A stretch of 64,000 nucleotides of DNA from positions 242,692,654 through 242,756,653 of the forward strand of contig OZ020611.1 in NCBI GenBank assembly GCA_963971575.1, read 5' to 3'. A program made the position numbers and the translations under genes. The stretch comes from Liopterus haemorrhoidalis. Its lineage: Eukaryota; Arthropoda; Insecta; Coleoptera; Dytiscidae. The notes below the pieces were generated by a model, which did not search any database, was not told the DNA's origin, and saw nothing but the letters and a program-made list of their open reading frames with translations. This document shows, piece by piece, positions 20,657 through 31,580 of the stretch (position 1 is the first letter of the stretch; each line of letters opens with the position of its first letter).

Positions 20657-21114
20657 TTATATAGCAAGGTTCATTAAGATTTTAAAAATTGCGCCTATGG
20701 CTTCCATTGGTTGTTTTAAGTCATAACTCCACCCCTCTGATATCGTGTATTCAATTTCATCAATTTCCACTGATTATTAAATTTACGCTTTTAAAAATTA
20801 AATGCAACATTTGCCCAAATATAACTAGAATTTTGAAATATTAATTTAAACAAAATAAAAATGCAAAAAAAACAGAAAATATAAAATAATATTTTTTTTC
20901 GATGAGCAGATATTTGTTTATATTTTTAGGGGGATATGTTTTTTAGATGTTTTTATTTTTCCTATGTGCGGGTCAAAGAGTTGTAAAAGCATGCCAAATT
21001 TCAACTCTCTAGTCCGTTTGGCTACAATTTTTACCGAAAAGACAGACAGAGAGACGACAAAATGACGGTATAAGGGTTTTTTGGTCAGACCTACAAAACC
21101 CTAAAAACCACTTT

Positions 21115-21616
21115 TCGGTCCTTAACCTACGTCTTAACAGATTTTTTTTTTTTTGTAACGGCAAAAAAAAAACAACATTTTCCAATCAATGTTCACTGTC
21201 GAGATTTTTTTTTCAGATTTTTAAATCAACCCCTCCGGGAAATAGAGTGGGGGACAAAAGTCTTATGATACATTTTTGCTGAAAATCCCATTAAAAAAAA
21301 AATCTCAAAGATAAAAATTTGCTTGTTGATCCACGCATAAGAGGTTTCATCTGATCATGTCACTCAAAATTAAAAAAAGTATTAATTTTTGATTAAATTC
21401 ATATTTGTTTATATTTTTCCCGGGATGTATTTGTTTGTACTCTAAGTATTTTTCCTATATGTGGGTCAAGTTGTACAAGTATGCCAAATTTCATCTTTAT
21501 GTGTTAAGCCGTTTGGCTACACTTCTACCGTATAGACAGACAGACAGATAGACAAACACATGTGTAACGTTATAAGGGTTTCTGGTGGTCATACCTACAA
21601 AACTCTTAAAAGAAGA
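21115..21616 (-). mobile_element. Family A' element (diverged subfamily), 5' half
   Basis: The order of landmarks is that of family A but the sequence has diverged: 5' end 'tacctacaaaactcttaaaa' (21616), short CAGA core (21535-21555), 'ccgtttggctac', 'tgccaaatttca', 'gggtcaagttgtacaagtatg', then 'ccacgcataagag' and 'cccctccgggaa'. It lacks the tRNA-like segment and 3' terminus. Confidence 0.6.
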
Positions 21617-21619
21617 TAA

Positions 21620-22751
21620 ATAATCTGATGTTTTCGAATCGATAGTATATATTTTTTTTTTTTGTTCACAAGTTATTAATATTAAAGAGATAGACTTGTG
21701 TCTAAATTTAATAGTGTCAAGATGAATCTCTTATTCCGTTCTGTATGGAAATGCGCTCTTTGATATCAGTGCTAGGTCGGTCTGGTTCTGTAACGCGATC
21801 GTTCCAGGATCACTGCATCACTGATTCCTTTATCAAATTATCCTTGCACTTGCACATTCACTTATTAATACTCCATGTCAGGAGTCACGATAGAATTACC
21901 AACATTCACACCAAGATATCTACGGTTACTTTATAACTTCTTGGTTGTAATATCAGATTTATTATACCGAATACAGAGTTTATAAAAATAAATTATATGC
22001 AACAGTGTCAATCCTATAATATAATACGCCTGTTTGTATGTTCGTATGTTCGTCTATGGTATGTTCGACCGGTCGTTTCTTCATTCCCCGATAGAGGCGC
22101 GCATATGTTAATTATTTATGTAAATTGTTTAAAATATATTGTTGATGCAATAATAGTGAATTTTCTATGAACACTTTTTATAATTATTATAAGATGCAAT
22201 AATAGTGAATATTCTACGAACACTTTTTATAATTTCTGATTTTAGAGTTATTATATATTAATTTATGTATTGGACAGTAGTGTGCTGTGAATTTTTGTTT
22301 TGAGTGTTGACAATAAATTAGTAAAGATAACAGTTGTTTTTTTCATTAAAAAATCACTTCACAATTATTAATTTAGTTGTGAAATACACGGATCGGTTTT
22401 TTTTACGAAACAAAACACAGAAAAACGTTATCCTTCCGTGATATTCGGCATTTTTGATTAAAATTATTATTAGCAGAAAAATAATTATTTTAAAAAATAT
22501 TTGGTTTTAATGAAAGTAAGTAAGAAAAATGTGACTTTTTTTTCTTTATTATTATTTTTTCAATGCTTTATTATTTTTTTATTTCTACGCAGTGGCTGTG
22601 GGTTTTGCGGGGCCTCGAGAAAATAATGCATTTGGTGTCAAAAACTTGCCCTAGCTACTAATAATTGTGAGAAATATCCCCCTTTAAGCGCGGGGCCTCG
22701 GGAAAAATCTCCGACCTCTGAGCCGGCCCTGTTTCTACGATTTCTGGTACA
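21620..22751. other. No gene; minor repeats
   Basis: A tandem pair of about 55 bp lies at about 22140-22240 ('gatgcaataatagtgaat' and 'gaacactttttataatt' twice). 'tgagccggccctg' near 22718-22730 (reverse complement CAGGGCCGGCTCA) resembles a DNA-transposon terminus without a partner. A Cys-poor 63-codon frame (21745-21936) is not recognisable. Confidence 0.4.
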
Positions 22752-23433
22752 AGATTTACAATATCCCACTGCAAACTCTATACAGATGGCAGCACATAAC
22801 GACTACACTAAATAACTCAAGAATTATCAGTGGCTCTAAAACAATGGTTTCTGTTTATTTATCACATTAAAATATCATTTACCTTTTAGTTTAGGTTAGA
22901 TTCACCTTAAAAGCACTATCTTAGGTTATGGTTGATAACTGTTTATTTTACTTTTTTTATAAACCACCTAAAAATAAATTGTATTTTAACTGTTCTGTGC
23001 AGGGCTAGGGACAGTGATTCACCTTAAAAACACTATCTTAGGTTATGGTTGATAACTGTTTATTTTACTTTTTTTATAAACCACCTAAAAATAAATTGTA
23101 TTTTAACTGTTCTGTGCAGGGCAGGGACAGTGATTCACCTTAAAAACACTATCTTAGGTTATGGTTGATAACTGTTTATTTAATTTTTTTATAAACCACC
23201 TAAAAATAAACTGTATTTTAACTGTTCTGTGCAGGGCAGGGACAGTGATTCACCTTAAAAACACTATCTTAGGTTATGGTTGATAACTGTTTATTTAATT
23301 TTTTTATAAACCACCTAAAAATAAATTGTGTTTTAAAAGTTCTGCACAGTCCCACCTGTTTAGAATCTCTGTATATTGAACAAATGACGTGTGTGTGACT
23401 CACGCGCAGTGTTCAGTGGGATATTGTAAATCT
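22752..23433. mobile_element. Inverted-repeat element with internal 116-bp minisatellite
   Basis: A perfect 20-bp inverted repeat, AGATTTACAATATCCCACTG, bounds the block at 22752-22771 and 23414-23433. Inside lie four tandem copies of a unit of about 116 bp. The arrangement recalls foldback or minisatellite-bearing MITEs. No protein frame and no clear duplication, so the class is unknown. Confidence 0.65.
22899..23355. repeat. Minisatellite, 4 x ~116 bp
   Basis: Units start at about 22899, 23016, 23132 and 23247, each beginning 'gattcaccttaaaa.cacta' and including 'ttaggttatggttgataact', 'ataaaccacctaaaaataaa' and 'gttctgtgcagggcagggac'. The middle units are nearly identical; the last has a divergent end. 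Confidence 0.9.
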
Positions 23434-23621
23434 ACCCCATACTCATTATTTGTCCAGTTTTTAATAATACGCGAAGAGTTGATTAAATATAATTTTTTTT
23501 GGATGAAGTTAGGCGTATGGATAGAGAAAGAAGTCTGAGGTGTCGAACAAGTTCCACATTAAGGTAATGATTTGTTTGCCAACACAGTTGGCAACAGGTG
23601 CACTAGTTTAAAATATTACTA

Positions 23622-24364
23622 ATCTATACAGACGCATCCAAGAAGAAAAACCACGTTGGGATTGCCCAAGTAACAGCTGAAACCACAACATCTTCAAGAT
23701 TACCTACTACTGTATCCATAGAAACAGCTGAAGAATTAAGTATTTAAATGGCACTACAGTCGATAACTGCTAATAATAATAAAATAGCAATTTGCTCAGA
23801 CTCGCTAGCGGCATTAAATAACATCCAGAACATGCAAAGTAAAAAACCAACTATAATAAAAATACAAGAAGAGATCCACAAACTCTCAAACTTACACCAA
23901 AATAAAATATACCTAATATGGATTCCAGGTCATTCAGGCATTGACGGCAACGAACAAGCTGACAACGCAGCAAAAGAAGATACAAGCCCAGTACAAAATA
24001 TCCCCATACCATCAACAGACTTTAAGAATGCTCTCAAAGACATCACAATACAACACAAAAAAAGTACATGGCTCAATATCGACCCAAATAAGAACAAATT
24101 AGTAGTATCAAGAAAGACATAAAAGTATGGGACCTAGAAAAAGGACGAAATATACAGACATCAATGACAAAACTGCGCATTGGACACTCAAGACTCACCC
24201 ACAGCTACCTATTCAATAGAGAAACCCCTCCCCCCCCCTGGTGTGAAAATGGCGACGTGCTATTGACCATCGAACATATTTTATCCAAATGTGAATCGTA
24301 CAATTCTTTATTTCCCCTAGGCCTTGCGGCGTTTAGGGTTTTAACTAATACATTAGAAAAATAA
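23622..24364 (+). pseudogene. LINE 3' end: RNase H domain and zinc-knuckle tail
   Basis: The reading opens at 23622 with 'IYTDASKKKNHVGIA', the first-Asp motif of RNase H. It continues past an in-frame stop (about 23745) through 'ETAEEL', 'SDSLAALNNIQN' (third acidic site) and 'WIPGHSGIDGNEQADNAAKE', the diagnostic RNase H 'PGH.GI.GNE.AD..AK' motif. After a frameshift near 24118 it resumes with 'MTKLRIGHSRLTHSYLF', then a Cys/His tail '..CENGDVLLTIEHILSKC'. This order is typical of the C-terminus of RNase-H-bearing LINEs such as the I and Jockey groups. The RT domain is not present upstream, as in 5'-truncated copies. Two disruptions make it a pseudogene. Confidence 0.85.
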
Positions 24365-24419
24365 TCATAATAATAATAAAATAATACAGTTTACGACTTT
24401 CTTTCTTCTACATTCTTTC

Positions 24420-25590
24420 TCCGGTGTTCCTCTCTTTCTTCCTATTCTTTTTTCGGCTTCCGTCTCCGGTCTCCTTCCTTCTTGACTCCAGTTCTTCCTC
24501 CCCTCTTTCGTCTCTTTTTCGCTTCTCTTCCCTCTTTTTTTTCCTCCTCCTTTGTCTCTCTCTTCCTTCCTGTTCTCAGTTCTGTCTTACCTCTCCGCAT
24601 TCCTTCTTTCTTTCCTCGAGTACTCTCACCCACCTTTCTCCCTTTCCTTCTTCACTCAACAGCTCCTTTATCTCTTCCTCCCATTTTATCATCTTTCCAC
24701 ATCTTTTTGTTAAGTGTTCCAAGGATTCTTCCTCCTCCCTACACATTCTGCATAGCCTATCCTCTGGTTTTGCCCAATACCTATTACTCCATTCTTCATT
24801 TCCACATCTTAATCTGGCAATCCTCCTTACTCTGCCCCCTGCCTTTCCTCTCTTCCATTTCTAATATTTAGGTATTCGTACCTTCCTTATCTCTCTATAC
24901 TTTTTCACATTCCTTGAACTGTCTATTCTTACTGCTCTTTCCTGCTCCTGTACCTCCTTGTCTCTCCTCCTCAATTCTTCTACTATGTTTTTTCCTCCGT
25001 TTCTCCTTCGCTCAGCTTCCCTTGTGTCCATCCCACATCTCCAATAGTATTCTTTCCTTGTTTCTCCCCATTCCGACAGTTTACCCTTTTGTTCTTCCTT
25101 CATTCTTTCTTCCCAGCATTCTCTTAATATCCTCCTTCTTTCGTCTGATTTTCTTCTCATACATCGTTGCCCTCGCCCTGGCTCCCACTCTCAGCTTTTC
25201 CCTCTTCATTTCCTCCCTCACTATATATCCTGGTGTCGTTCTATCTAATCCCATAATCCATCTCATGTATCCCTCTTGTACCCTGTTTACTATCTCCCAT
25301 TCCTTCCATCTCCAGATCTCTACTCCGTACATGAGGATACTCTTCACTATCACGTCAAATAATTTCATTCTTCATCTAATATCGTCGGCAAACCTCCTCT
25401 CTCCTATGCTCCATAGCTTCCCCATAACCATTCTTGCTTTCTTCACTCTTTCTCTAACGTGCTGCTCTGCCCTGTTGTTCCTCGTTAGAACGTATCCGAG
25501 GTACTTCATACTTTTTACCTTTTCAATTTCTGTCCCTGACCATTCCCATCTTATTTTCTTTCTCTTTCCTCCCCCCTTAGCGTAGAAACA
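24420..25590 (-). pseudogene. LINE reverse transcriptase C-terminal region, decayed
   Basis: On the reverse strand from about 25590: 'IEKVKSMKYLGYVLT' (post-palm RT motif), 'VKKARMVMGKLWSIGERRF', then after a stop 'VIVKSILMYGVEIWRWKEWE', 'YMRWIMGLDRTTPGYIVREE' and a basic helical stretch. A frameshift near 25150 leads to 'ERRRILRECWEERMKEE'. At 24700-24810 a Cys/His cluster follows ('RLCRMCREEEESLEHLTKRC'), then a very Lys/Glu/Arg-rich tail. This is the thumb and C-terminal part of a non-LTR RT of a type common in insect genomes; I do not assign a clade. The strong purine bias of the coding strand creates long false open frames on the opposite strand, at 24424-24871 and 24914-25585. Confidence 0.78.
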
Positions 25591-25599
25591 TAACTTACA

Positions 25600-26520
25600 G
25601 CGTAAGAAAGAACAGTCTACAAAGTGTTAATTTAATGAGCTCTGAATGCGGTTTTAGTTTTTGTAAAAACTTAAAATAAAAACCGTACGAAATACTTGCC
25701 ACCAGCTAGTTGTCTATAAAAATAAATTATGTGAAATAAATGTTAAAATACATTTATAAAATAACAAGCGCTGTCAAATTTTTTACACCTCCAATTTAAA
25801 TCGAAATATCAGTGTAACGACCTTGCCGAACCGAGGCAGGTCGGGCATGCATAAATTTATATTTGATACAAAAACACCAGTTTACCTCTCGTATTGTCAC
25901 AAACACTGATCAATTTCATTTCATCAAAATGCAAATTAAGCGTTTTATAAAGCACTAATTAATTTATAAAACCTAAAAATATAAAACAATATATTACTGG
26001 TTTGTTTTGTTTATATTTCATTACGGTTTAGTGCGTATGTTAACCGCTAGATGGTAGGCTATGTAGTTACGTAGTGATTTGTGCAGCTTGATAATTGATA
26101 TTAATGTCAAAATTTTGAATTAATGTTTGTGGTATTATGGCTTTATTACTATAACGATTTTGTTTGGTATTATCATGTTATTGCAGAGATAATTGCACAA
26201 AAGTATATAAACGTTTTGTGTCTGGAAATATATAACAAAAACGAATGAAATGCAATGCAATACCACATCCTTACTTAATCTTCGGTGCAAAATTTAATTC
26301 ATTATATTAAACACCGTAGGCGAACACGAGTAAAATTTCTTCTTATTATAATTTTGGTTTTATTCGAAAGAAAATTACTTTTTAATTTAAAATAATATCA
26401 TATTCTATTTAAATCAAGCTACAAATAAATTGAAATAATTGTATTTGAAAAATTGTAAAAACTGTAACTTATGATTGAATAAATTGAATTGAATTGTATT
26501 AGGTGTATTTGACCACCAAT
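25600..26520. other. No gene recognised
   Basis: AT-rich, with one short GC-richer patch ('gaccttgccgaaccgaggcagg', about 25819-25840). No repeat match or domain was seen. Confidence 0.4.
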
Positions 26521-26527
26521 CTACAAC

Positions 26528-26705
26528 TTTTTAAGGATTTTGTAGGTATGACCACCAAAAAAAGCCTTATAACGTCACTCATGGATCTGTCTGTCTGTCT
26601 GTCTGTCTGCCTGTATGGTAGATATTGTAGCCAAACGGCTGCATATATAAAATTGAAATTTGACATATTTGACATGCTTGTACAACTCTTTGACCCGCTG
26701 GAGGA
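26528..26705 (+). repeat. Family A, 5' end fragment
   Basis: Begins 'tttttaaggattttgtaggt', has a short GTCT core (26588-26610), then 'gtagccaaacggct' and 'tttgacccgctgga', and stops. It stands head to head with the next copy, whose 3' hairpin starts at 26722. Confidence 0.6.
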
Positions 26706-27094
26706 AAATAATAAAGAATTCAAAAAATTGATGTGAAATGTGAATTTTCACACATTTCTGGATTTCGCAGGTATTTAGTAAGTGAATAATGATTATTTGG
26801 GATACCAAAACAAATTTTATGTCAAAATATTTTTTTATGAATTTTAATTCGAATGCCTAATACCATTATTTAAGTTTCTAAATATGTGCAGTATTTTTTT
26901 TATATAGCAAGGTTCATTAAGATTTTGAAAATTGCGCCTATGGCTTCCATTGGTTGTTTTAGTCATAATCTCCGCCCTTCTGATTTCGTGTATTTATAGG
27001 AATATAAATAGCAGTATAGCAGTAATATATTTAGGCACTAATATGATACAGACATTATAACACATGACATAACATATATTTTATATATTTTATT

Positions 27095-28033
27095 ACCGAC
27101 CGCCAACATATATAAGGGAGGTATTGTGATCATACCCATTTTGACGTTTCGAAATTTCGATGGATCTCCACGAATTGAGGTCCTTACATAACGTTTAGAC
27201 TATTTTTAGCATGATGTCTGTCGGTCTGATATTCTGTCCATCCGTCCGTCTGTCCGTCTGTCCGTCTGTCCGTCTGTCCGTCTGTCCGTCTGTCCGTCTG
27301 TCCGTCTGTCCGTCTGTCCGTCTGTCCGTCTGTCCGTCTGTCCGTCTGTCCGTCTGTCCGTCTGTCCGTCTGTCCGTCTGTCCGTCTGTCCGTCTGTCCG
27401 TCTGTCCGTCTGTCCGTCTGTCCGTCTGTCCGTCTGTCCGTCTGTCCGTCTGTCCGTCTGTCCGTCTGTCCGTCTGTCCGTCTGTCCGTCTGTCCGTCTG
27501 TCCGTCTGTCCGTCTGTCCGTCTGTCCGTCTGTCCGTCTGTCCGTCTGTCCGTCTGTCCGTCTGTCCGTCCATCTGTCCGTCTGTCTGTGTACACGTGCA
27601 GAGCAAATTCGACTGAAAGGATTTTTATGAAACTTCATATTTAAGCTTCTGCCATCAATGGCACAAGTTGATCAACTTTTGGTAAAAATCGGTTGACTAA
27701 AAATGGGAGTTTACTCGTGTCTATTTTAAGAGTTTTGCGAATATTTCACAACAGAAAAATATCTCGAAATAATTTATTAAACAAAAGTTGCTATAAAAGC
27801 AATAACTAATAACTTTTATTTGAGGCGTTTTTTGATAATTTCTGTAAAATTTTTCGAAATTTTTCTCAATTTTTTCATATTTATATGTAACGTTTCCATG
27901 GTCATGATAAATAATATCTCTGTTAGAAAATATTAGGTCAAGTTATTTTTACTCTGCTGCTAGAATGTAATTTATATAAGTACTATATGATGGCGGTCGG
28001 TCTTGTGGTGGCCACAGCTGATTTTTTTTTTTT
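27095..28033 (+). mobile_element. Family B element, copy 3 (expanded GTCTGTCC core)
   Basis: Full-length: ACCGACCGCCAACATATATA start, 'gggaggtattgtgatcatacc', microsatellite core, 'tgtacacgtgcagagcaaattcg', 'ccatggtcatgataaataat', 'actctgctgctagaatg', inverted subterminal repeat TGGCGGTCGGT, hairpin CTTGTGGTGGCCACAG, T tract. It serves as an empty-site control for the copy carrying element C. Confidence 0.75.
27238..27590. repeat. GTCTGTCC microsatellite (about 40 units of 8 bp)
   Basis: A near-perfect array of the octamer CCGTCTGT, interrupted only near its edges. The unit length is not a multiple of 3, so the array is open in several frames on both strands and produces artefactual Thr/Asp/Gly/Arg-rich or Ser/Val/Cys-rich frames. 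It is the core of family B copy 3. Confidence 0.95.
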
Positions 28034-28223
28034 ACTTGTATCCATGGTATTATATATAAGTTACTTGGTTGTAAGTCCAAGAGTATTCAATTTCAACAAT
28101 TTCCACTGGTTATTAAATTTACGCTTTTAAAAATTAAATGCAGTACTTGCCCAAACATAACTAGAATTTTGAAAAAATAATTTAAACAAAATAAAAATCC
28201 AAAAAAAAACTGAAAAAATGAAA

Positions 28224-28300
28224 TTGCCTCGAGGCCGGATTGAACTCGAGTTTGCAAATAGAACGCCAGTATTCTAAGCATTACACCACCGAGCGCTCTG
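28224..28300 (-). other. tRNA-like segment inside family A copy 4
   Basis: On the reverse strand, 'gcgctcggtggtgtaatgct' (A-box-like region) is followed by 'actcgagttcaatccgg' (B-box-like). It occupies the same internal position as the segment in copy 1 but reads differently. Confidence 0.5.
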
Positions 28301-28871
28301 TTAACTGTACTACATAATATCATTAAATATGGTCAAGCAAAAAACACAAAAAATGCGTTATTTCCCGAAAACATAATCTGATCAAAAATTGCTGTTGTAC
28401 TATTCCGGTTCACACAAATGTACATTACTTAGAATTTTTTCAGATTTCTAGCTTAAACCATCTGGGCTACAGGGTGTGGAACAAAAAAATGTTTGCACAA
28501 TTTTGGCAAAAATCGCATCAAAATAATTTATTTTGAATAATTTATTATCAAAATCAAATTTTGATCGTTAATCTACGTACTAAGGGCTTTCATTTGATAC
28601 CCTACTCAGAATTTTAAAAAAATATATTTTTTTTCGGTGTGCACATATTTGTTTATATTTTTAGGGGGATATGTTTTTTAGATGTTTTGGTATTTTTCCT
28701 ATGTGCGGGTCAAAGAGTTGTATAAGCATGCCAAATTTCAACTCTCTAGGTTTGGCCGTTTGGCTACAATTTTTACCGAACAGACAGACAGTCAGACAGA
28801 CAGAGAGACGACAAAATGACGGTATAAGGGTTTTTTGGTCATACCTACAAAACCCTAAAAAAACATATTTA

Positions 28872-29092
28872 TTTTTCCATTAATACATATTTCTTTATAT
28901 TTATTTTGCGCTGAATTTTTTTGAACTTTCTATATTTTTCCTATATGTGGGTCAAAGAGTTGTACAAGTATGCCAAATTTCAACTTTCTATGTTCAGCCG
29001 TTTGGCTACAATTTTTAACGTATAGACAGACAGACACATGACTGCTGTTAAAATGTTTTGTTTTTTGTGCTTATACCTACAAAACCCTTAAG
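28872..29092 (-). repeat. Family A' 5' end fragment
   Basis: Ends 'tacctacaaaacccttaag' with a short CAGA core (29023-29035), preceded by 'tcagccgtttggctac' and 'gggtcaaagagttgtacaag'. It lies in tandem with family A copy 4. Confidence 0.6.
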
Positions 29093-29610
29093 ATTGATGG
29101 TATATTAAAATAACAACTACATAACATCAAAGTACTTTTGGGACCAGCTAATATTTTTACAACACATTACATGTGTTAATTATTAATTACGTAAAATATA
29201 TTTTAAATTATTCAGCATTTTTTTTGTGTTTACAAAATTGCAATAAAAAATTCATGTAAATTTCTATATGAAGATTTAATTTGACAGTCTAATTTTTACT
29301 TTGAAATTTTAAATTGTTTGAATATGAGAGAGAAAATTTTGTATGAAAATATAAAAACAAACAAGATATATATCATGATGCGTATAAAGAACGGAGGAAG
29401 TAAAACAAATAATTTTTGTTTTAAAAAGGTAGGAAGGTAATGGTTAGACAGATACTGTTTATTTTTTTATGTAAATAAATTCACAAGAACGAAATGGAAG
29501 CGTTATCAGATTACAAAAATATGCTTTAGAATATGTTTGCAAAAATTAATTATATCAGGTAGGAAATGTTAAATGTTTTTATTCTGTCTAAAAATAAACC
29601 GAACCACTGA
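29093..29610. other. No gene recognised
   Basis: AT-rich sequence without recognisable domains or family matches. Confidence 0.4.
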
Positions 29611-29798
<188 letters not shown>

Positions 29799-29959
29799 TT
29801 TGTTGATAAAACGAGTTTAATTTAACAACTTTTAAACTCATCCTTAATAATCATTGCAACTATCTAGCGAACACTGAGTTAATGTCCGAAGCCGCTAGCG
29901 GATTATGAACTCATTGTATGGGAGTTCTCGTATTGTAGGTATATACAGAGTAAGTCAAA

Positions 29960-30158
29960 TCAGTGAAAAGTATACGAAGTCAACAGAATGCTGGATGTCT
30001 AGGACAATATTTTTTCTAAAATCTCATCAAAATCAACACTTGTTTAATAATCATTTTTATTCGATATTTGAGTACTAGGAGCTTACATTTAATTTTTTTA
30101 AACTTAATTTAAATAATTTGCTCAAATATCATTTCAAAAAAATTAATCTCGGCTAAAA
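29960..30158 (+). repeat. mariner 5' non-coding region (also at 39750-39900)
   Basis: 'gctggatgtctaggacaatatt', 'caaaatcaacacttg', 'taatcatttttatt' and 'atttgagtactaggagctt' recur with changes at 39762-39870. It immediately precedes the mariner start codon at 30159 and is most simply its 5' leader. Confidence 0.55.
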
Positions 30159-31580
30159 ATGGAATTAAATCGTGAACATTTTCGAGCGATTATTTTTTAC
30201 AACTTTCGACGTGGATTAACCCAACAACAGTGCATCCATGAGCTTAATTCGACTTTTGGCGATGAAGCACCATTAAGGACTACGGTTTATCGATGGTTTG
30301 CCGACTTCAATCATGGCCGTAGTTCGCTTAAAGACGAATTTCGTGAAGGTCGTCCAAAATCTGTTGTTGTTCCGGAAACCAATGATGCTGTGTAGAGATG
30401 GGAATTTCGGCTCAGTTTGCGGAACCGGATTAGTGGAGGTCATTCAGTTTGTTGAGGCGGTTCATTGATCCGGATCAGTGATCCGGTTAAGTAAACATAT
30501 TTCCGAGACACATGTCGGTCGTTAGTTCGTAGGTAGAACGTCGCTTAGAGCCGGCTCTTGCTTAGAGCCGATTATTGCAATATATGAACTGTAAACATGA
30601 TCCCGAGACACAGGTCGGTCGGTCGTTTGGTCGTAGGTAGAACGTCACTTAGAGCCGGCTCTTGCTTAGAGCCGGTTCTTGCAATATATGAACTGTAAAC
30701 ATGATCCCGAGACACAGGTCGGTCGGTCGTTCGGTCGTAGGTAGAACGTCGTTTAGAACCGGTTCTTGCTTAGAGCCGGTTCTTGCAATATATGAACTGT
30801 AAGCATGATCCCGAGACACAGGTCAGTCAGTTGCCGGTCGTTCGCTCGTAGGTAGAACGTCGCTTAGCCCCGGCTCTTATCTAACATTTTTGAAAAAAAC
30901 AATTCACTTTATGTAGCTACTGTATTTTAAACCAAATGTGTTAAGTTTATGGCGATGTTTATTGCCCTTATAAATCGGACATCTGGGATTTGGGCAATAT
31001 TTTTAATATTTTTATGTAGTATGGTTGTAAGAAAATACAGACTAAGCCTATTAGTTTCAATTAAACTGCCCTACAAATTGATGACAAAATACACTTTATG
31101 ATAATACATTACAAGCCGAGTTCTCGCGAAGTTCAACATGACATCGATCCAGATCCGGATCACTCCGGTCACTGCTCACAATCGCCCGACCAATCGTATC
31201 CTTGAAACTTGAAACTATACAGTGAGCCGTGAGCCGGCTCATTTTAATTTGGTGAACCGTGTCACTTCGGTCAGTGTACTGAGCCGATTCAGTCAGACGG
31301 TTCGTTCATGAACGACCCATCTCTAATGCTGTGCGTGAACTGATACTGCAAGATCGCCATGTGACTTATCGTGAAATTGAGGTATCCTTGGGCATTAGTA
31401 GGACCAGCATACATTCACTATTGCATGAACATTTGGCCATCAAAAAGACTTGTTCGCGTTGGATTTCACATAATTTGACAATCGCAGTGGAAAAATTCTC
31501 AATCGGAGTGGAGAAAGTGCTTCGAAAATTGGTTCAAACGCTAAGTGAATTGATTTTCGTAGAGAATATTTTAAAAACAT
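30159..31580 (+). pseudogene. mariner transposase, interrupted by a hAT element and internally deleted
   Basis: The N-terminal helix-turn-helix is well preserved: 'EHFRAIIFYNFRRGLTQQQC', 'TVYRWFADFNHGRSSLKDE' and the linker 'REGRPKSVVV'. A 933-bp hAT-type element (30393-31325) interrupts it after 'PETNDAV'. The frame resumes with 'RELILQDRHVTYREIEVSLG' (second helix-turn-helix) and 'CSRWISHNLTIA'. It then jumps across the whole catalytic region to the C-terminal end, where another frame reads 'EWRKCFENWFKR' and 'IDFRREYFKN'. All three catalytic Asp residues are therefore missing. The open frame at 31331-31750 runs past the real end. The deletion probably preceded the hAT insertion, though order cannot be proven. 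Confidence 0.87.
30393..31325. mobile_element. hAT-type element F, copy 1 (GAGCCGGCTC-rich, 933 bp)
   Basis: The inverted termini are TAGAGATGGG...CCCATCTCTA. The flanking 8-bp direct repeat atgctgtg is perfect (30385-30392 and 31326-31333). The interior holds three to four tandem units of about 110-130 bp, each with 'gagccggctcttgcttagag', 'caatatatgaactgtaa', 'gatcccgagacacaggtc' and 'cgtaggtagaacgtcg'. No open reading frame. Copy 2 is at 37589-38473. Confidence 0.88.

Larger units (their letters stand above)
19078..21107 (-). mobile_element. Family A element, copy 2, split by family B copy 2
   Basis: The 3' part is at 19078-19260 (hairpin terminus, then 'gcaggtatttagtaagtg' to 'gtgcagtatttttt'). 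The 5' part resumes at about 20657 ('atatagcaaggttcattaag') and runs to the 5' end at 21107 ('cctacaaaaccctaaaaa'). The break falls in a run of T within the phrase 'cagtattttttttatatag' that is unbroken in other copies. The middle, including the tRNA-like segment, has been deleted at about 20882-20890, and the microsatellite is reduced to a few units. Confidence 0.7.
26722..28861 (-). mobile_element. Family A element, copy 4, split by family B copy 3
   Basis: The 3' end with hairpin is at 26722-26780. The copy reads to about 26993 ('ctgatttcgtgtat'), is interrupted by about 1.09 kb containing family B, and resumes at about 28086 ('attcaatttcaacaatttcc') to the 5' end at 28861. It has its own tRNA-like segment (28224-28300) and a reduced microsatellite (28780-28805). 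The interrupting DNA includes about 100 bp of other sequence before the family B element. Confidence 0.68.

Noticed and set aside
22899..23355. CRISPR-like repeat-spacer pattern
   Set aside because: The whole 116-bp unit repeats; there are no unique spacers.
24424..25585. Leu/Ser/Phe-rich forward frames of 129-223 codons
   Set aside because: They are the antisense of a purine-rich LINE coding strand; the reverse strand gives recognisable RT motifs.
27095..27600. CRISPR array
   Set aside because: Repeats are contiguous 8-bp units with no spacers, in a eukaryotic genome.
27184..27638. Long open frames (129-147 codons) on both strands
   Set aside because: They read through the GTCTGTCC octamer array, which is open in several frames. 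Composition is purely periodic.
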